A DNA stretch of 64,000 nt. Source: Vreelandella zhaodongensis (lineage in GTDB: Bacteria; Pseudomonadota; Gammaproteobacteria; Pseudomonadales; Halomonadaceae). The stretch's first letter is position 1. Each line of letters starts with the position of its first letter. The stretch lies in NCBI RefSeq assembly GCF_013415115.1, contig NZ_JACCDD010000001.1, forward strand, positions 558,001-622,000, written 5' to 3'. Positions 18,874-28,508 of this stretch are shown here, one piece after another. The position numbers were made by a program, and so were the translations under genes. The notes beneath the pieces were generated by a model, which did no database searches, was not told where the DNA came from, and saw only the letters and a program-made list of their open reading frames with translations.

Positions 18874-18913
18874 GGATACTCCCTAAAAGGTCGAATCACT
18901 ACTGGCGTTTCGA

Positions 18914-19759
18914 CTAATAAAGTAATGATGTATAGAGTGCCATTAACTCGTTGCCAACAAGTAAGCAAATCCAACCTGCCAGCGCAAGAAATGGGCCGAA
19001 GGGGAGAGGCTGCCCACGCAGGCGAGGAGACAGGGCTTGAGCCGCTACCCCGACAATGGCGCCAATCCCAGCAGATAAGAGAAGTAGCAGGGGTAAAAGG
19101 CTCCAGCCTACCCAAGCGCCAAGCGCTGCGAGTAATTTAAAATCCCCAAACCCCATGCCTTCTTTGCCGGTTATTAGCTTAAACATCCAGTAAAAGCTCC
19201 ATAGCACAAGATAGCCCGCCATCGCGCCGATAACAGAGCTAGAAAGTAACAGTGGCTGGAAGAGCAGTTGATAAACGAAGCCAGCCCAAAGTAGTGGCAG
19301 TGTCAGTACATCCGGTAGCAAATAGGTGCGGAGATCGATGACTGCCAGGGCAAGCAAGGTTAAACAGGCGACATAAATAAACAGAGCACTTAATGTAGCG
19401 CCATGCAATACGACGACGACGACAGCAAGCAGCCCACCCATTAGCTCAACGATTGGGTACTGAGCGCTGATAGGCGTTTTGCAATGGGCGCATTTCCCCT
19501 TTCTTTTCAGCCAGCCCACCAGGGGCAAGTTGTCGTGCCAGGCAATGGAGTGTTCGCAGCGTGGGCACATGGATCCTGGTGTGGTTAGATTAAAGCGAGG
19601 TGACGGCTCTTCGGTTAATTCAAGAGAGGCGCGTGCTTCATTGCGCCAGCCGCGCATTAGCATGACAGGTAGTCGGGTGATAACCACGTTGAGAAAGCTA
19701 CCTAAGCAGAGCCCTATTAATAGTGCGAAGAGATAAACAGAAATCAGCGGCAAACCCAT
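18914..19759 (-). CDS. pilD: Type IV prepilin peptidase / N-methyltransferase
   Basis: Polytopic inner-membrane aspartic protease that cleaves prepilin leaders and N-methylates the new Phe1. It has 281 residues. The cytoplasmic domain near residues 70-105 has two CxxC pairs (CPRC and CAHC), typical of the methyltransferase-containing form. Catalytic aspartates lie in VIDLRTYLLPD and GMGFGDFKLL. About eight membrane segments are seen. TAGGAG lies 5 nt before ATG 19759. It follows pilC by 41 bp in a pilB-pilC-pilD-coaE-yacG transcript. Confidence 0.96.
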   Translation of the reverse strand: MGLPLISVYLFALLIGLCLGSFLNVVITRLPVMLMRGWRNEARASLELTEEPSPRFNLTTPGSMCPRCEHSIAWHDNLPLVGWLKRKGKCAHCKTPISAQYPIVELMGGLLAVVVVVLHGATLSALFIYVACLTLLALAVIDLRTYLLPDVLTLPLLWAGFVYQLLFQPLLLSSSVIGAMAGYLVLWSFYWMFKLITGKEGMGFGDFKLLAALGAWVGWSLLPLLLLLSAGIGAIVGVAAQALSPRLRGQPLPFGPFLALAGWICLLVGNELMALYTSLLY

Positions 19760-19800
19760 GGTGCTCCTAGCGTTTATGTAAGTGTTTGAGAACGATCTAT

Positions 19801-21030
19801 TTAAAGTGCAGTGCCAATCTCAAAGATAGGCAGATACATTGAGACCACAACGCCACCCACCAATGCGCCGAGTACAACAATAATAATGGGTTCCATCAGT
19901 GACGTCAGGGCGTCTACTTTATTATCAACTTCCTCTTCATAGTAGTCGGCAACTCGGTTCAGCATGGCATCCAGTGAGCCCGCTTCTTCGCCAATATTAA
20001 TCATTTGCACGGCAAGTGCGGGAAACTGGTTGGTCATACGCATTGCGAAATGTAGCCGCTGTCCTGTTGTCACATCCTGGCGCACGTCGTTGATGGCTTG
20101 GCTATAAACACGGTTGTCTGCTGCTCCGGCTGCGGTTTCAAGGCCCTCAATCAATGGCACGCCAGAGGAGAAAGTGGTCGCTAAGGTGCGTGTAAACCGT
20201 GAAACCGCTGATTTATGCATAATGTCGCCTAGAATAGGTAGGTGAAGCATTAGGCTATCAAGTCGGTAAGCTACGCGCGAAGAGCGTCGTGCCGCGGATT
20301 TTAGAAGTATGAAACTGACGATTAGCGTGCTGAATGTTTGTAGCCAATATTTCTGGGCTATACCTGATAAGTTGACCGTGAGCTGGGTGAGAGCGGGCAG
20401 TTCAGCACCAAAGCCTTCGAACATGCTTTCAAACTCTGGCACAACTTTCACAAGCAGCAGCATGGTGACCGCAATGCCGATGGTCAACACGGAGGTGGGA
20501 TACCATAGCGCTTTTTTAACGCGACTTTTCAGTGATTCAACTTTTTCTTTATAACTTGCGACGCGATCCAGCATTTGATCGAGCGCGCCAGCTTGTTCAC
20601 CCGCGTTCACCAAATTAACAAATAGACGATCAAACTGCTTGGGATGCTTTGCTATCGCATGGGAAAGGCTGGCTCCAGAGGAAACGTCTTCCATGATTTG
20701 CCTGGTCAGCGCTACCATTGCAGGTTTCTTTATGCTATCCGAAATAGCCTGCAGTGCCTGAAGGATAGGGATGCCAGCTCGTACCATTGTCGCCATTTGC
20801 CGAGCAAACACCATTATGTCGACGTGGGTAACTTTACCTCCGCCATTAAGGCTGCTGCGTTTTTGAACTTTTGTTGCGATGATACGTTGCTTGGCTAGTT
20901 GTTCAACGATCTCGGGTTTGTTGCGTCCAATGAGCTCCCCCCGCATGGCTCGGCTCTGTAATCCCTTACCTTCCCATTTCCAGCGGTATAACGGGGCGGG
21001 TTTGTTACGGCGTGGTTTAGCGTTAGCCAT
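19801..21030 (-). CDS. pilC: Type IV pilus inner-membrane platform protein
   Basis: Platform protein of the type IV pilus machine; it couples the PilB motor to pilin extrusion. It has 409 residues with two tandem T2SF domains (about 75-200 and 280-400), each opening with FxRQMATM/FTRTLATT-type motifs. Three membrane segments are visible near 175-195, 225-245 and 380-400. The N-terminus has the usual basic stretch. The start is 8 bp after the pilB stop, and AAGGAG lies within the pilB end. Confidence 0.96.
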   Translation of the reverse strand: MANAKPRRNKPAPLYRWKWEGKGLQSRAMRGELIGRNKPEIVEQLAKQRIIATKVQKRSSLNGGGKVTHVDIMVFARQMATMVRAGIPILQALQAISDSIKKPAMVALTRQIMEDVSSGASLSHAIAKHPKQFDRLFVNLVNAGEQAGALDQMLDRVASYKEKVESLKSRVKKALWYPTSVLTIGIAVTMLLLVKVVPEFESMFEGFGAELPALTQLTVNLSGIAQKYWLQTFSTLIVSFILLKSAARRSSRVAYRLDSLMLHLPILGDIMHKSAVSRFTRTLATTFSSGVPLIEGLETAAGAADNRVYSQAINDVRQDVTTGQRLHFAMRMTNQFPALAVQMINIGEEAGSLDAMLNRVADYYEEEVDNKVDALTSLMEPIIIVVLGALVGGVVVSMYLPIFEIGTAL

Positions 21031-21038
21031 CTCGCGAG

Positions 21039-22793
21039 CTACTCCTTGCTGACGCGGTTAACTTCTTCCAGACTAGTGCTTCCATCCAGTACGCGACTCA
21101 AACAACGCCGATAAAGGCTTACGTGCCCCTCCTTGCGTGCCTGCTGCTCAATAGTAAGAGTATCAGCGTCGCGCATGATTAACTGGCGCATAGCATCGGT
21201 AATGGGCACCACCTCATAGATTCCAATTCGCCCTTTATAGCCCTGGGTGCACTGTTGGCAGCCAACCGCGGTATAAATAGTGGCACTAGCAATTTCTTGC
21301 GGGCTAAAACCAGCTTTGCGCAATGCTTCGGCTGGGATATTGGCGGGTTTTTTGCATGAGGCGCATAGTTTACGTGCCAGCCGCTGAGCGATGATTAAGC
21401 TGACGGAGCTTGCGATGTTATAGGAGGCAACGCCCATGTTTGCCAGACGAGTAAGCGTTTCTGCAGCTGAGTTGGTGTGTACAGTCGATAGCACTAAATG
21501 GCCAGTTTGAGCTGCTTTTACGGCAATTTCGGCGGTTTCTAAATCACGAATTTCACCCACCATAACGACATCTGGATCCTGGCGCAAAAAAGCGCGAAGG
21601 GCACTGGCGAAATTTAGGCCGATTTTAGGCAATACATTAACTTGGTTAATGCCCGATACTTTTATTTCAACGGGATCTTCTGCAGTGCAAATGTTGCGTT
21701 CGATTTGATTGAGAAGATGAATGCCTGTGTAGAGAGTGACCGTTTTACCGCTACCGGTAGGCCCCGTGACCAGAATCATACCTTGGGGTTTTTTAAGTGC
21801 CTGTTCATAGATAGTTTGCTGTTCAGGGCTGAAGCCGAGTAGTGAGATATCTAACTGAGCCGAGGCAGGATCTAAGAGGCGTAGTACGACCTTTTCGCCG
21901 AACACGGTGGGTAATGAGTTCACACGGAAATCAATAGACCGGGTAGGGGAAAGAGGCAGCTTAATCGCACCATCCTGAGGTAAGCGCCGTTCAGAAATAT
22001 CCAGCTGAGACATGATTTTTAAGCGGGCCGCAATGCGGTGGCGGAGTGTAAAAGGTGGGCGAGCAATCTCAAGCAATATACCATCAATACGAAAGCGCAC
22101 TCGGTATTGGGTTTCGTAAGGCTCAAAGTGAATATCTGATGCGCCACGGCTAATGGCGTCGAGCAGGATTTTATTAACGAATTTCACAACAGGGGCATCT
22201 TCACTATCAGTAACTGCCTTATCAAATGTCGTGTCTTCTTCATCAAGCTGGGCAATACTCAATGCGCTGACGGCATCATCAATGTTTTCTAGCTCATCCA
22301 GCATGCTGCGTTCGTTTTTCGCTAAGTAAAGCGTTAACACCCTCTTTAACTGATCCGCTGGTGCCAGCACTCCATCGATGCTAAAGCCGGTGACAACTTT
22401 CAGCTCGTTGAGCTGAATCAGGCTGGTCGGGTAAGGGACTGCCACGGTAAGTTGATGCCCGTGGCGCGCTAAGGGAAGAGCATTTAGTCGCTCTAAGAGT
22501 TTAGCCGGGTAGTCGTTGGCTGGGGGAAGGGCATCGATACAAATGGCTCCCAGGTCAATCACCGGCAAGCCGAGTTCCCAGGCAGCGACAAGCGCTGCTG
22601 CGCCTGGCTCTACTAACCCGCTATCAACGACGTGCTGAAACAGAGGTATATCAAGCGCTGAGGCGTCGTTTTCTGCATCGGTTGCTTGTGCGTCAGTAAG
22701 TAAGCCGTGTTTTACCATCCGTTTCGCCATACCACGCTGGCTACGATAAGGGGCTGAAGGGTTCAGCGTAGACGCAGGGGTAGGGTCGTGCAT
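21039..22793 (-). CDS. pilB: Type IV pilus assembly ATPase
   Basis: Hexameric cytoplasmic ATPase driving pilus extension. It has 584 residues. An N-terminal MshE-like domain (about 20-160) precedes the motor. Walker A is GPTGSGKT, the Asp box is EDPVEIKVSGINQV, Walker B is VVMVGEIRD and the His box is HLVLSTVHTN. A four-Cys zinc knuckle (CASC...CQQC) follows. It is the first gene of the pil transcript and diverges from the pilin gene across about 220 bp. No pilT is present nearby. Confidence 0.96.
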   Translation of the reverse strand: MHDPTPASTLNPSAPYRSQRGMAKRMVKHGLLTDAQATDAENDASALDIPLFQHVVDSGLVEPGAAALVAAWELGLPVIDLGAICIDALPPANDYPAKLLERLNALPLARHGHQLTVAVPYPTSLIQLNELKVVTGFSIDGVLAPADQLKRVLTLYLAKNERSMLDELENIDDAVSALSIAQLDEEDTTFDKAVTDSEDAPVVKFVNKILLDAISRGASDIHFEPYETQYRVRFRIDGILLEIARPPFTLRHRIAARLKIMSQLDISERRLPQDGAIKLPLSPTRSIDFRVNSLPTVFGEKVVLRLLDPASAQLDISLLGFSPEQQTIYEQALKKPQGMILVTGPTGSGKTVTLYTGIHLLNQIERNICTAEDPVEIKVSGINQVNVLPKIGLNFASALRAFLRQDPDVVMVGEIRDLETAEIAVKAAQTGHLVLSTVHTNSAAETLTRLANMGVASYNIASSVSLIIAQRLARKLCASCKKPANIPAEALRKAGFSPQEIASATIYTAVGCQQCTQGYKGRIGIYEVVPITDAMRQLIMRDADTLTIEQQARKEGHVSLYRRCLSRVLDGSTSLEEVNRVSKE

Positions 22794-23016
22794 AACAACA
22801 CCTTGATATAATGATTAAGCCTTATTTAGCATAACTAAAATGTTAACTAGTTATTAACACTCAACGCTAATATGACGGTTTAGTTTATGCTGGATTTTTA
22901 TAGTGTCATTAATGGAGATGAAAAAGAGAATTGAAGTGATGGCTTTTTGATGCTATGTAATGAGCTGGTTGCCTTTAAAAAATAATATGGATTGTAATAA
23001 ACAAAGGACGTTGAGC

Positions 23017-23418
23017 ATGAATATTAAAAAAATAAATTATCTTCGCCAGCCTCGGCAGTGTGGTTTCACACTCATTGAGCTGCTTATCGTTGTGGCGATT
23101 ATTGGCGTGCTGGCCGCGGTAGGTGTGCCGCAGTACGGTAACTATCTGGATCGTTCTGCCACGGGGGCTTGCCAAGCGGAGCTTTCCTCTTTTCGTAATG
23201 TTGTGATGGCAGAGTCAGCGATGAGTAACGACGATGCTGAGTCTGTGGTGGAGAGTGTATCCTTCGGTTTCCAAGCCTGTGACATCGCTGAGCAAATTGC
23301 CATTGCGGAGGCTTTTATCAGTAATGGAGACATTGCCAGCATACCAACTAAACGTAGCAGTGCTACCACTATCAGGATTTCCTCTGGGCAGATTGAAGTA
23401 AATGATGAAAGTGATTAA
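23017..23418 (+). CDS. pilA: Type IV major prepilin
   Basis: Prepilin of 133 residues. A 16-residue basic leader ends in Gly and is cleaved before Phe (QCG/FTLIELLIVVAIIGV). Glu5 of the mature chain is present and a hydrophobic N-terminal helix follows. The mature part has about 117 residues and an acidic C-terminal domain with two Cys residues (in GACQAE and QACDIA), which may form a disulfide. ATG 23017 is chosen because AAAGGAC precedes it; the longer frame from 22960 has no leader features. It is divergent from pilB, as in other pilA-pilBCD loci. It could be a minor pilin, but the position favours the major subunit. Confidence 0.93.
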   Translation: MNIKKINYLRQPRQCGFTLIELLIVVAIIGVLAAVGVPQYGNYLDRSATGACQAELSSFRNVVMAESAMSNDDAESVVESVSFGFQACDIAEQIAIAEAFISNGDIASIPTKRSSATTIRISSGQIEVNDESD

Positions 23419-23448
23419 ATTTATGCGTCGCTTAGCATAGTTTTATGC

Positions 23449-23470
23449 CGCTCAATTGAGCGACTTTTGT
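23449..23470 (+). terminator. Possible weak terminator after pilA
   Basis: Short stem CGCTC/GAGCG around AATT, followed by ACTTTTGT. It is low in stem length and T-run and is supported mainly by its position 30 bp after the pilA stop. Confidence 0.4.
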
Positions 23471-23487
23471 ATCGACGTTTACTAGCA

Positions 23488-23533
23488 GACACTAAGGCGC
23501 CTGACTTGGTGGGGATCGCTGGCGTTTAGTGTC
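23488..23533. repeat. Long imperfect inverted repeat between pilA and the cigR-like gene
   Basis: GACACTAA pairs with TTAGTGTC. The stem is extended by a G-T wobble, one bulged G and a CGCC/GGCG segment around a 19-nt loop. No T-run follows. It may be an RNA structure or a protein-binding site. I see no second copy in the window. Confidence 0.4.
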
Positions 23534-23649
23534 GTGCTGCAGGGCTTAACTTACCTGCCTGAGTAGAATGATTCAGCATCTCTTGAATGTTCACACTGTC
23601 TGCGCAATTCCCCTCTACACTCAAGGCTCCTATTGAAAAGGAGTCAATG

Positions 23650-24105
23650 ATGAAAGCGACCTTACTTAGCACATGTGTACTCGTCTGCACTCTATTTTGG
23701 CATGCAACTGCTGTCGCTCAACCTGCTCACGCACCGGCTCATGGAGCAAGAGACAACGGTGCTCATGGTGAGCGTCAGCGCGGTGGGAATGAGATAGGTC
23801 GGCACGAGCGTCGCCAGCGTGATGAACGTAGCGTTGATCTGCCGCGAATTAATGAGCGTGAGGTACTGCGCCTGTTGCGCGAACATGATGCAGTTCGTGC
23901 CGAACCCTTACCACCAGGTATTCAGCGTAATCTTGAGCGTGGTAAGCCGTTGCCGCCCGGTATTGCAAAACGCTTTGAGGGCCCGCTGGCTTCTCAGCTA
24001 CCGTCTTACCCAGGCTACGAGTGGGAACGTGTCGGTGCTGATGTAGTGCTGATCGAAGCGGCCACCCGTATCGTGGTGGATGTGCTAGTGGATGCACTTC
24101 GCTAA
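23650..24105 (+). CDS. CigR-like periplasmic protein
   Basis: Exported protein of 151 residues resembling the CigR (anti-virulence regulator)/RcnB-like family. The first about 22 residues form a signal peptide ending AVAQP. A His/Arg/Gly-rich low-complexity segment (about 25-65) follows, and then the family hallmark: twin PLPPGI repeats (EPLPPGIQRN and KPLPPGIAKR), and a C-terminal strand region (VVLIEAATRIVVDVL). Two consecutive ATGs exist (23647, 23650); the second has better spacing to AAGGAG. The His-rich part could bind metal (inferred). No partner gene is apparent. Confidence 0.8.
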   Translation: MKATLLSTCVLVCTLFWHATAVAQPAHAPAHGARDNGAHGERQRGGNEIGRHERRQRDERSVDLPRINEREVLRLLREHDAVRAEPLPPGIQRNLERGKPLPPGIAKRFEGPLASQLPSYPGYEWERVGADVVLIEAATRIVVDVLVDALR

Positions 24106-24188
24106 GGGAGGGGCGCCTGTTGTCATGGTAATGCCATGTGCCACCCCTTATGCTGAGTTTATATTAAACGAACTAGCAAGGAGCATTA

Positions 24189-24998
24189 ATGGCAGCCTAC
24201 ACCCTTGAAGCGCGGTTGGCGCTGGCAGTACGGATTGCAGAGGAAGCGGGTGATATGATTCGTCGTGCCCGTGAGCAGCAAGACTTCAGCCAGCACTTGA
24301 AAGCAGGCGTTGAGTTGGTTACTGATGTTGATGTGGCGGTGGATACGTTGATTAGCCAGCGCTTGGAAGAGCATTTTCCTGATGAAGAAAAGTTAAGCGA
24401 AGAGTTAAGCCCTGAACGTGTGCTACATAGTCCCGTCGAGCAGCTATGGGTAGTAGACCCAATCGATGGCACGGTCAATTTTGCTCAGGGGTTGCGTCAT
24501 GTCGCAGTGTCAATTGGTTGGATGGAAGAGGGTGTCGGTAAAGTAGGCGTTGTGCATGCACCGTTTTTAGGTGATACGTTCAGCGCAGCGCAAGGGTTGG
24601 GCGCTTTTTGTAATCAAAAGGCAATTAAGCCAAGTGATGCTCAGACGCTTGAAGATACGCTGGTGGCCACGGGCTTTCCGTATGATAAAAGCGCTCGCAA
24701 ACAGCTAATGCCTCGTTTAGAAGCGGTGTTAGCCCATTGTCAGGATGTTCGTCGTAATGGAGCCGCGGCACTTGATCTGTGCGACGTCGCCTGCGGTCGT
24801 TTAGATGCGTATTATGAAACCGTTTCTCCCTGGGATTTCGTCGCGGGTTGGGTCATTGCTCGGGAAGCGGGTGCGAGAGTGGGGCACTTAACAGCGGTGC
24901 CTGAGGGTGTGCCAGCTGACCTCTACCCAGAACAACTGCTTGTAACCACGCCGAAGGTATACGATGCAATGGCGTCTTTGCTTAAACGCATCGATTAA
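24189..24998 (+). CDS. suhB: Inositol-1-monophosphatase family protein (SuhB-like)
   Basis: Mg2+-dependent phosphatase fold. In E. coli SuhB also joins the rRNA antitermination complex. It has 269 residues. The metal-binding motif WVVDPIDGTVNF is intact, and the second motif is SPWDFVAGWVIAREAG. The upstream Glu of the usual GEE motif appears as SEELSPE. AAGGAG lies 6 nt before ATG 24189. It is transcribed alone, upstream of tRNA-Pro. SuhB is the likeliest identity, but CysQ-like phosphatases share these motifs. Confidence 0.9.
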   Translation: MAAYTLEARLALAVRIAEEAGDMIRRAREQQDFSQHLKAGVELVTDVDVAVDTLISQRLEEHFPDEEKLSEELSPERVLHSPVEQLWVVDPIDGTVNFAQGLRHVAVSIGWMEEGVGKVGVVHAPFLGDTFSAAQGLGAFCNQKAIKPSDAQTLEDTLVATGFPYDKSARKQLMPRLEAVLAHCQDVRRNGAAALDLCDVACGRLDAYYETVSPWDFVAGWVIAREAGARVGHLTAVPEGVPADLYPEQLLVTTPKVYDAMASLLKRID

Positions 24999-25039
24999 GT
25001 GCAAGCAGCAAGCAATTGAAAAGAAAGCGCAAAAAGAGC

Positions 25040-25068
25040 TTTTCATTTGGTTAATAAAACGCTAGTAT
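25040..25068 (+). promoter_or_regulatory. Probable promoter of tRNA-Pro(GGG)
   Basis: TTTTCA and TAGTAT are separated by 17 bp. A GC-rich discriminator follows, as at stringently controlled stable-RNA promoters. It lies 56 bp before the tRNA. Confidence 0.5.
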
Positions 25069-25123
25069 ACGCACCGTCTTGAGGCAAACGGCGTTAGTAA
25101 ATAGCTGCTGTACAACAAGGCAT

Positions 25124-25200
25124 CGGAGTGTGGCGCAGCTTGGTAGCGCGTTGCAATGGGGTTGCAAAGGTCGCAGGTTCGAATCCTGTCACTCCGACCA
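25124..25200 (+). tRNA. tRNA-Pro (anticodon GGG)
   Basis: Complete 77-nt cloverleaf. The acceptor stem is CGGAGTG/CACTCCG (with the first G after the stem), the anticodon stem is TTGCA/TGCAA with loop ATGGGGT (anticodon GGG), the T arm contains TTCGAAT, and ACCA is encoded. It reads CCC and CCU codons. Confidence 0.96.
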
Positions 25201-25210
25201 AACAGATGAA

Positions 25211-25247
25211 ACGGTCACTTAGCTTATATAGCGGTGGCCGTTTTTTT
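25211..25247 (+). terminator. Terminator after tRNA-Pro
   Basis: Eight-base-pair stem ACGGTCAC/GTGGCCGT (one G-T pair) followed by seven T. Confidence 0.82.
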
Positions 25248-25345
25248 GTGCTAGGTCATAACCTTGATAATATATTACATACTGTTTAGCTGCAGCGCAG
25301 CAAGCTGGTGTAAGCTGTTAGCAAACTTATCAAGGGAGCTTATGG

Positions 25346-28075
25346 ATGGAAACCCCTCAATCACCAGCCAAATCATCGCGCGACTGGCACAGTGCCTCGG
25401 CGGATAAAGCGTTGGAGTGGCAATCCTCTTCTGCCGATGGGTTGTCGAGTGATGAGGCGCAAACGCGCCTACATCATTACGGACCCAATCGGCTGCAACA
25501 GGCTCAGGGGCGTCCTTGGTATCGGCGTCTACTGGATCAGCTCAACAATATTTTAATTCTTATACTGTTAGTCGCTGCGGTAGCCAGTTTTCTTTTGGGT
25601 CATGCGATTGATGCAGCGGCCATTGTAGGTGTGGTGGCGGTGATCGCGCTGATTGGCTTTATTCAGGAAGGAAAGGCTGAGCAGGCACTTGATAGTATTC
25701 GTAATATGCTATCTCCCCAGGCGAACGTTTTACGTGATGGCAAGCGCACTACGATTCCCGCTGACGAGTTAGTGCCAGGGGATGTTGTGCTGGTTGAAAG
25801 TGGAGACCGTGTGCCTGCGGACGTTCGGTTAATTGAGGCGCGTCGTTTCCGTACTGAAGAGGCGGCCTTAACCGGAGAGTCTGTGCCGGTAGAGAAGCAT
25901 ATCGATCCTGTCGCTGTTGACTCGGATCTTGCCGACCGCACTAGTATGGCGTTTGCCAGCACGATTGTTGTGCAGGGAAATGCGCGTGGCTTGGTAGTGG
26001 AGACGGGACGTTTCACTGAAATTGGCAAGATTTCAGAGCTGCTGCGCGGCGTGGAGAAAATCAAAACGCCGCTGCTCCAGCAGCTTGACCGAGCGGGCAG
26101 AGTACTGGCTATTTTTATATTAGGCGCGGCAGCCATTACCGCCTTGCTAGGAACGTTGATTCACGACCAGCCCGCTGCGGATATGTTCATGGCAGCAGTC
26201 GGATTGGCGGTGGCGGCTATTCCGGAAGGGTTGCCTGCTATCGTAACGATTGGTCTTGCGCTGGGCGTGCAAAACATGGCTAGGCGCAATGCTATTATCC
26301 GCCGACTTCCTGCAGTGGAAACGCTCGGGTCTATTTCTACTATTTTTTCTGATAAAACGGGCACATTAACGCGCAATGAGATGACCGCTCAGGCCATTTG
26401 GTTGGGCGACGATCAGTTTCAAATTGACGGTATCGGCTTTGAACCAAAAGGGCATTTTTATCGTGTCCAGCCTAATGGAGAGAAAGAGACTGCGCAGGTC
26501 GACCTTGCGGATTCACCTGCATTAAGTGATTTTCTGCGTGCGGGAATATTGTGCAACGACACAGAGCTCCATCAAGAATCGGGGCATTTTCAGATTTACG
26601 GCGACCCGACTGAGGGCGCGTTGGTAGTGGCTGGAGAGAAAGCCGGGTTGGCGACGTCTGACGTGCGCCGTCAGTTTTCACGTTTAGACGCGATTCCTTT
26701 TGAGTCTGATTACAAATACATGGCCACACTGCACTCAGTAGATGGCAGTCAGCGTGTGATAGTAAAAGGTGCCCCTGATCGATTAATCGAGATGTGCGAT
26801 AGCGTCGCTACCACTGATGGCACGATTGAGATTGATCAAACTGAATGGGAAAACCGTATTCACGAGCTTTCTTCGCGTGGTTTGCGTGTGCTGGCCATTG
26901 CGGACAAGCCTGCGGAGGCGATTGATGGGCTTGATCATCATCATGTCGAAACAGGGCTGCGTTTGTTGGGGATTATTGGCTTGCTTGATCCACCAAGAGA
27001 AGAAGCGATTGAAGCCGTCAAGCTATGTCAGCAGGCGGGTATCCGCCCGGTCATGATTACGGGTGACCATGCTTCAACAGCACTGGCTATCGCTAAACAG
27101 TTAGGCTTTTCGCAAACGGAAAAGGCACTCACTGGGCGAGAAATTGAAGCAATGAGTGACCAGGCGCTAGAAGAGATTATCTTAGAAGTGGATGTGTTTG
27201 CTAGGGCATCGCCAGAGCACAAATTGCGCTTGGTTAAGGCTATGCAAGCAAAGGGGGGCGTCTGCTCTATGACCGGCGATGGTGTTAACGATGGTCCCGC
27301 TTTAAAGCGGGCTGACGTTGGTGTTGCAATGGGAGTGCAGGGGACTGAAGCGGCAAAAGATGCCTCGGAAATGGTACTGGCAGATGATAACTTCGCAACG
27401 ATTGTTCGCGCGATAGAAGAAGGGCGCAAAGTTTACGATAACATCCGCAAAACCATTACCTTTATTCTGCCCACCAACGGCGCTCAGGGTTTGGCCATTA
27501 TGTTGGCTGTACTGGCAGGCTCAGTGCTGCCAGTAACGCCGCTGCAGGCATTATGGGTGAACATGGTGGTGGCAATTACGCTGGGGCTGGCATTGGCGTT
27601 TGAAACAGGCGAAAAAGACTTAATGGCGCGCCAGCCCAGAGACCCTAAAGCACCGCTGCTTGACTTGTTTTTATTATGGCGGGTGGTGTTTGTTTCAGTG
27701 CTGCTGCTGATTGGCGTGTTTGGTATGTTTTCTTGGATACTCAGTCAAGGAGGAAGCGAAGCGCTGGCGCGTGCAGGTGCCGTCAATATGCTCGTCACCG
27801 GCAGTGCTGCCTATTTAATCAATAGCCGCTTTTTAATTAACAGTACGTTATCGTTTGCCGGTATTTTTGGGAGCAGGCCGGTATGGATCGCTATCATGAT
27901 GGTGATGCTGCTGCAGATGGCGTTTACCTACCTACCTTTTATGCAGCTGATTTTCGGTAGTGAGGGGTTAAGCCTCGAGCATTGGCTCGCTATCGTCATG
28001 GGTAGCTTAGTGATTTACCTGCTAATTGAAGCGGAAAAAATGGTGTGGCGTTTGCTGAAATCTAAGCAAGCGTAG
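25346..28075 (+). CDS. P-type cation-transporting ATPase (type II, Ca2+/Na+-like)
   Basis: Inner-membrane ion pump of 909 residues. Domains in order: a cytoplasmic N-terminal cation-ATPase domain (about 10-75), the first membrane pair (about 70-110), an actuator with TGES near residue 180, a membrane helix with PEGLPAIVT, the phosphorylated Asp336 in DKTGTLT, a nucleotide domain, the hinge [12 protein letters not shown], and six C-terminal membrane segments. PEGLP and the overall length point to the P2A group (Ca2+ or Na+/K+). The transported ion cannot be fixed from sequence. There is no CPC motif, so it is not a heavy-metal P1B pump. ATG 25346 has AAGGGAG upstream. It is transcribed alone. 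Confidence 0.9.
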   Translation: METPQSPAKSSRDWHSASADKALEWQSSSADGLSSDEAQTRLHHYGPNRLQQAQGRPWYRRLLDQLNNILILILLVAAVASFLLGHAIDAAAIVGVVAVIALIGFIQEGKAEQALDSIRNMLSPQANVLRDGKRTTIPADELVPGDVVLVESGDRVPADVRLIEARRFRTEEAALTGESVPVEKHIDPVAVDSDLADRTSMAFASTIVVQGNARGLVVETGRFTEIGKISELLRGVEKIKTPLLQQLDRAGRVLAIFILGAAAITALLGTLIHDQPAADMFMAAVGLAVAAIPEGLPAIVTIGLALGVQNMARRNAIIRRLPAVETLGSISTIFSDKTGTLTRNEMTAQAIWLGDDQFQIDGIGFEPKGHFYRVQPNGEKETAQVDLADSPALSDFLRAGILCNDTELHQESGHFQIYGDPTEGALVVAGEKAGLATSDVRRQFSRLDAIPFESDYKYMATLHSVDGSQRVIVKGAPDRLIEMCDSVATTDGTIEIDQTEWENRIHELSSRGLRVLAIADKPAEAIDGLDHHHVETGLRLLGIIGLLDPPREEAIEAVKLCQQAGIRPVMITGDHASTALAIAKQLGFSQTEKALTGREIEAMSDQALEEIILEVDVFARASPEHKLRLVKAMQAKGGVCSMTGDGVNDGPALKRADVGVAMGVQGTEAAKDASEMVLADDNFATIVRAIEEGRKVYDNIRKTITFILPTNGAQGLAIMLAVLAGSVLPVTPLQALWVNMVVAITLGLALAFETGEKDLMARQPRDPKAPLLDLFLLWRVVFVSVLLLIGVFGMFSWILSQGGSEALARAGAVNMLVTGSAAYLINSRFLINSTLSFAGIFGSRPVWIAIMMVMLLQMAFTYLPFMQLIFGSEGLSLEHWLAIVMGSLVIYLLIEAEKMVWRLLKSKQA

Positions 28076-28111
28076 ACTAGGCATACGTAGAGCCGACTAA
28101 GCTCAAAAAGT

Positions 28112-28157
28112 AAGCGCCACCTACGGTGACTAGTTAGGCCGTAGGTGGCGCTTTTCA
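28112..28157. terminator. Bidirectional terminator between the ATPase and the small gene
   Basis: Perfect 15-bp stem (AAGCGCCACCTACGG / CCGTAGGTGGCGCTT), 12-nt loop, with T-rich flanks on both strands. Confidence 0.88.
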
Positions 28158-28182
28158 TTTATGGGTTCTTGGCGCTAGTGAC

Positions 28183-28383
28183 TTAGCCCTGGGCTTTGTG
28201 ATCCGCAAGTGCGGTTGCAACGGCTTCTTCCCATTGACCCGCGGTAATTTTCCATTGAGCCATTTCGTCTTGATCTGGAGCGCCTTCTGAGGCGGCGTTG
28301 AGCTCTTCTGGGGAGTAGCGTTCAAAGCAGTGCTTGGCAAATGCTTTGGTTTTTCCGTCTTGAAGCTGATTAATCATTTCCAT
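28183..28383 (-). CDS. Small acidic protein of unknown function (66 aa)
   Basis: I do not recognise this protein. It is soluble and acidic. It has a single Cys (residue about 19) in FAKHCFERYSPEE, two Trp residues, and a helical C-terminus (WEEAVATALADHK). AAAGGA lies 8 nt before ATG 28383, and the gene is flanked by a terminator, so it is probably expressed alone. No membrane or export signal is visible. Confidence 0.75.
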   Translation of the reverse strand: MEMINQLQDGKTKAFAKHCFERYSPEELNAASEGAPDQDEMAQWKITAGQWEEAVATALADHKAQG

Positions 28384-28508
28384 CGTGTTTATCCTTTCCT
28401 TGGTGAGTGGCCTCCGCCTTGCCGATCACACTTTGGCAAGGGCTTACTGCTGCTCTATCAGTGTAGCGGTTTGTCGCCATGCCTGCCCAACGGTGAAGCG
28501 TTAGTGCA

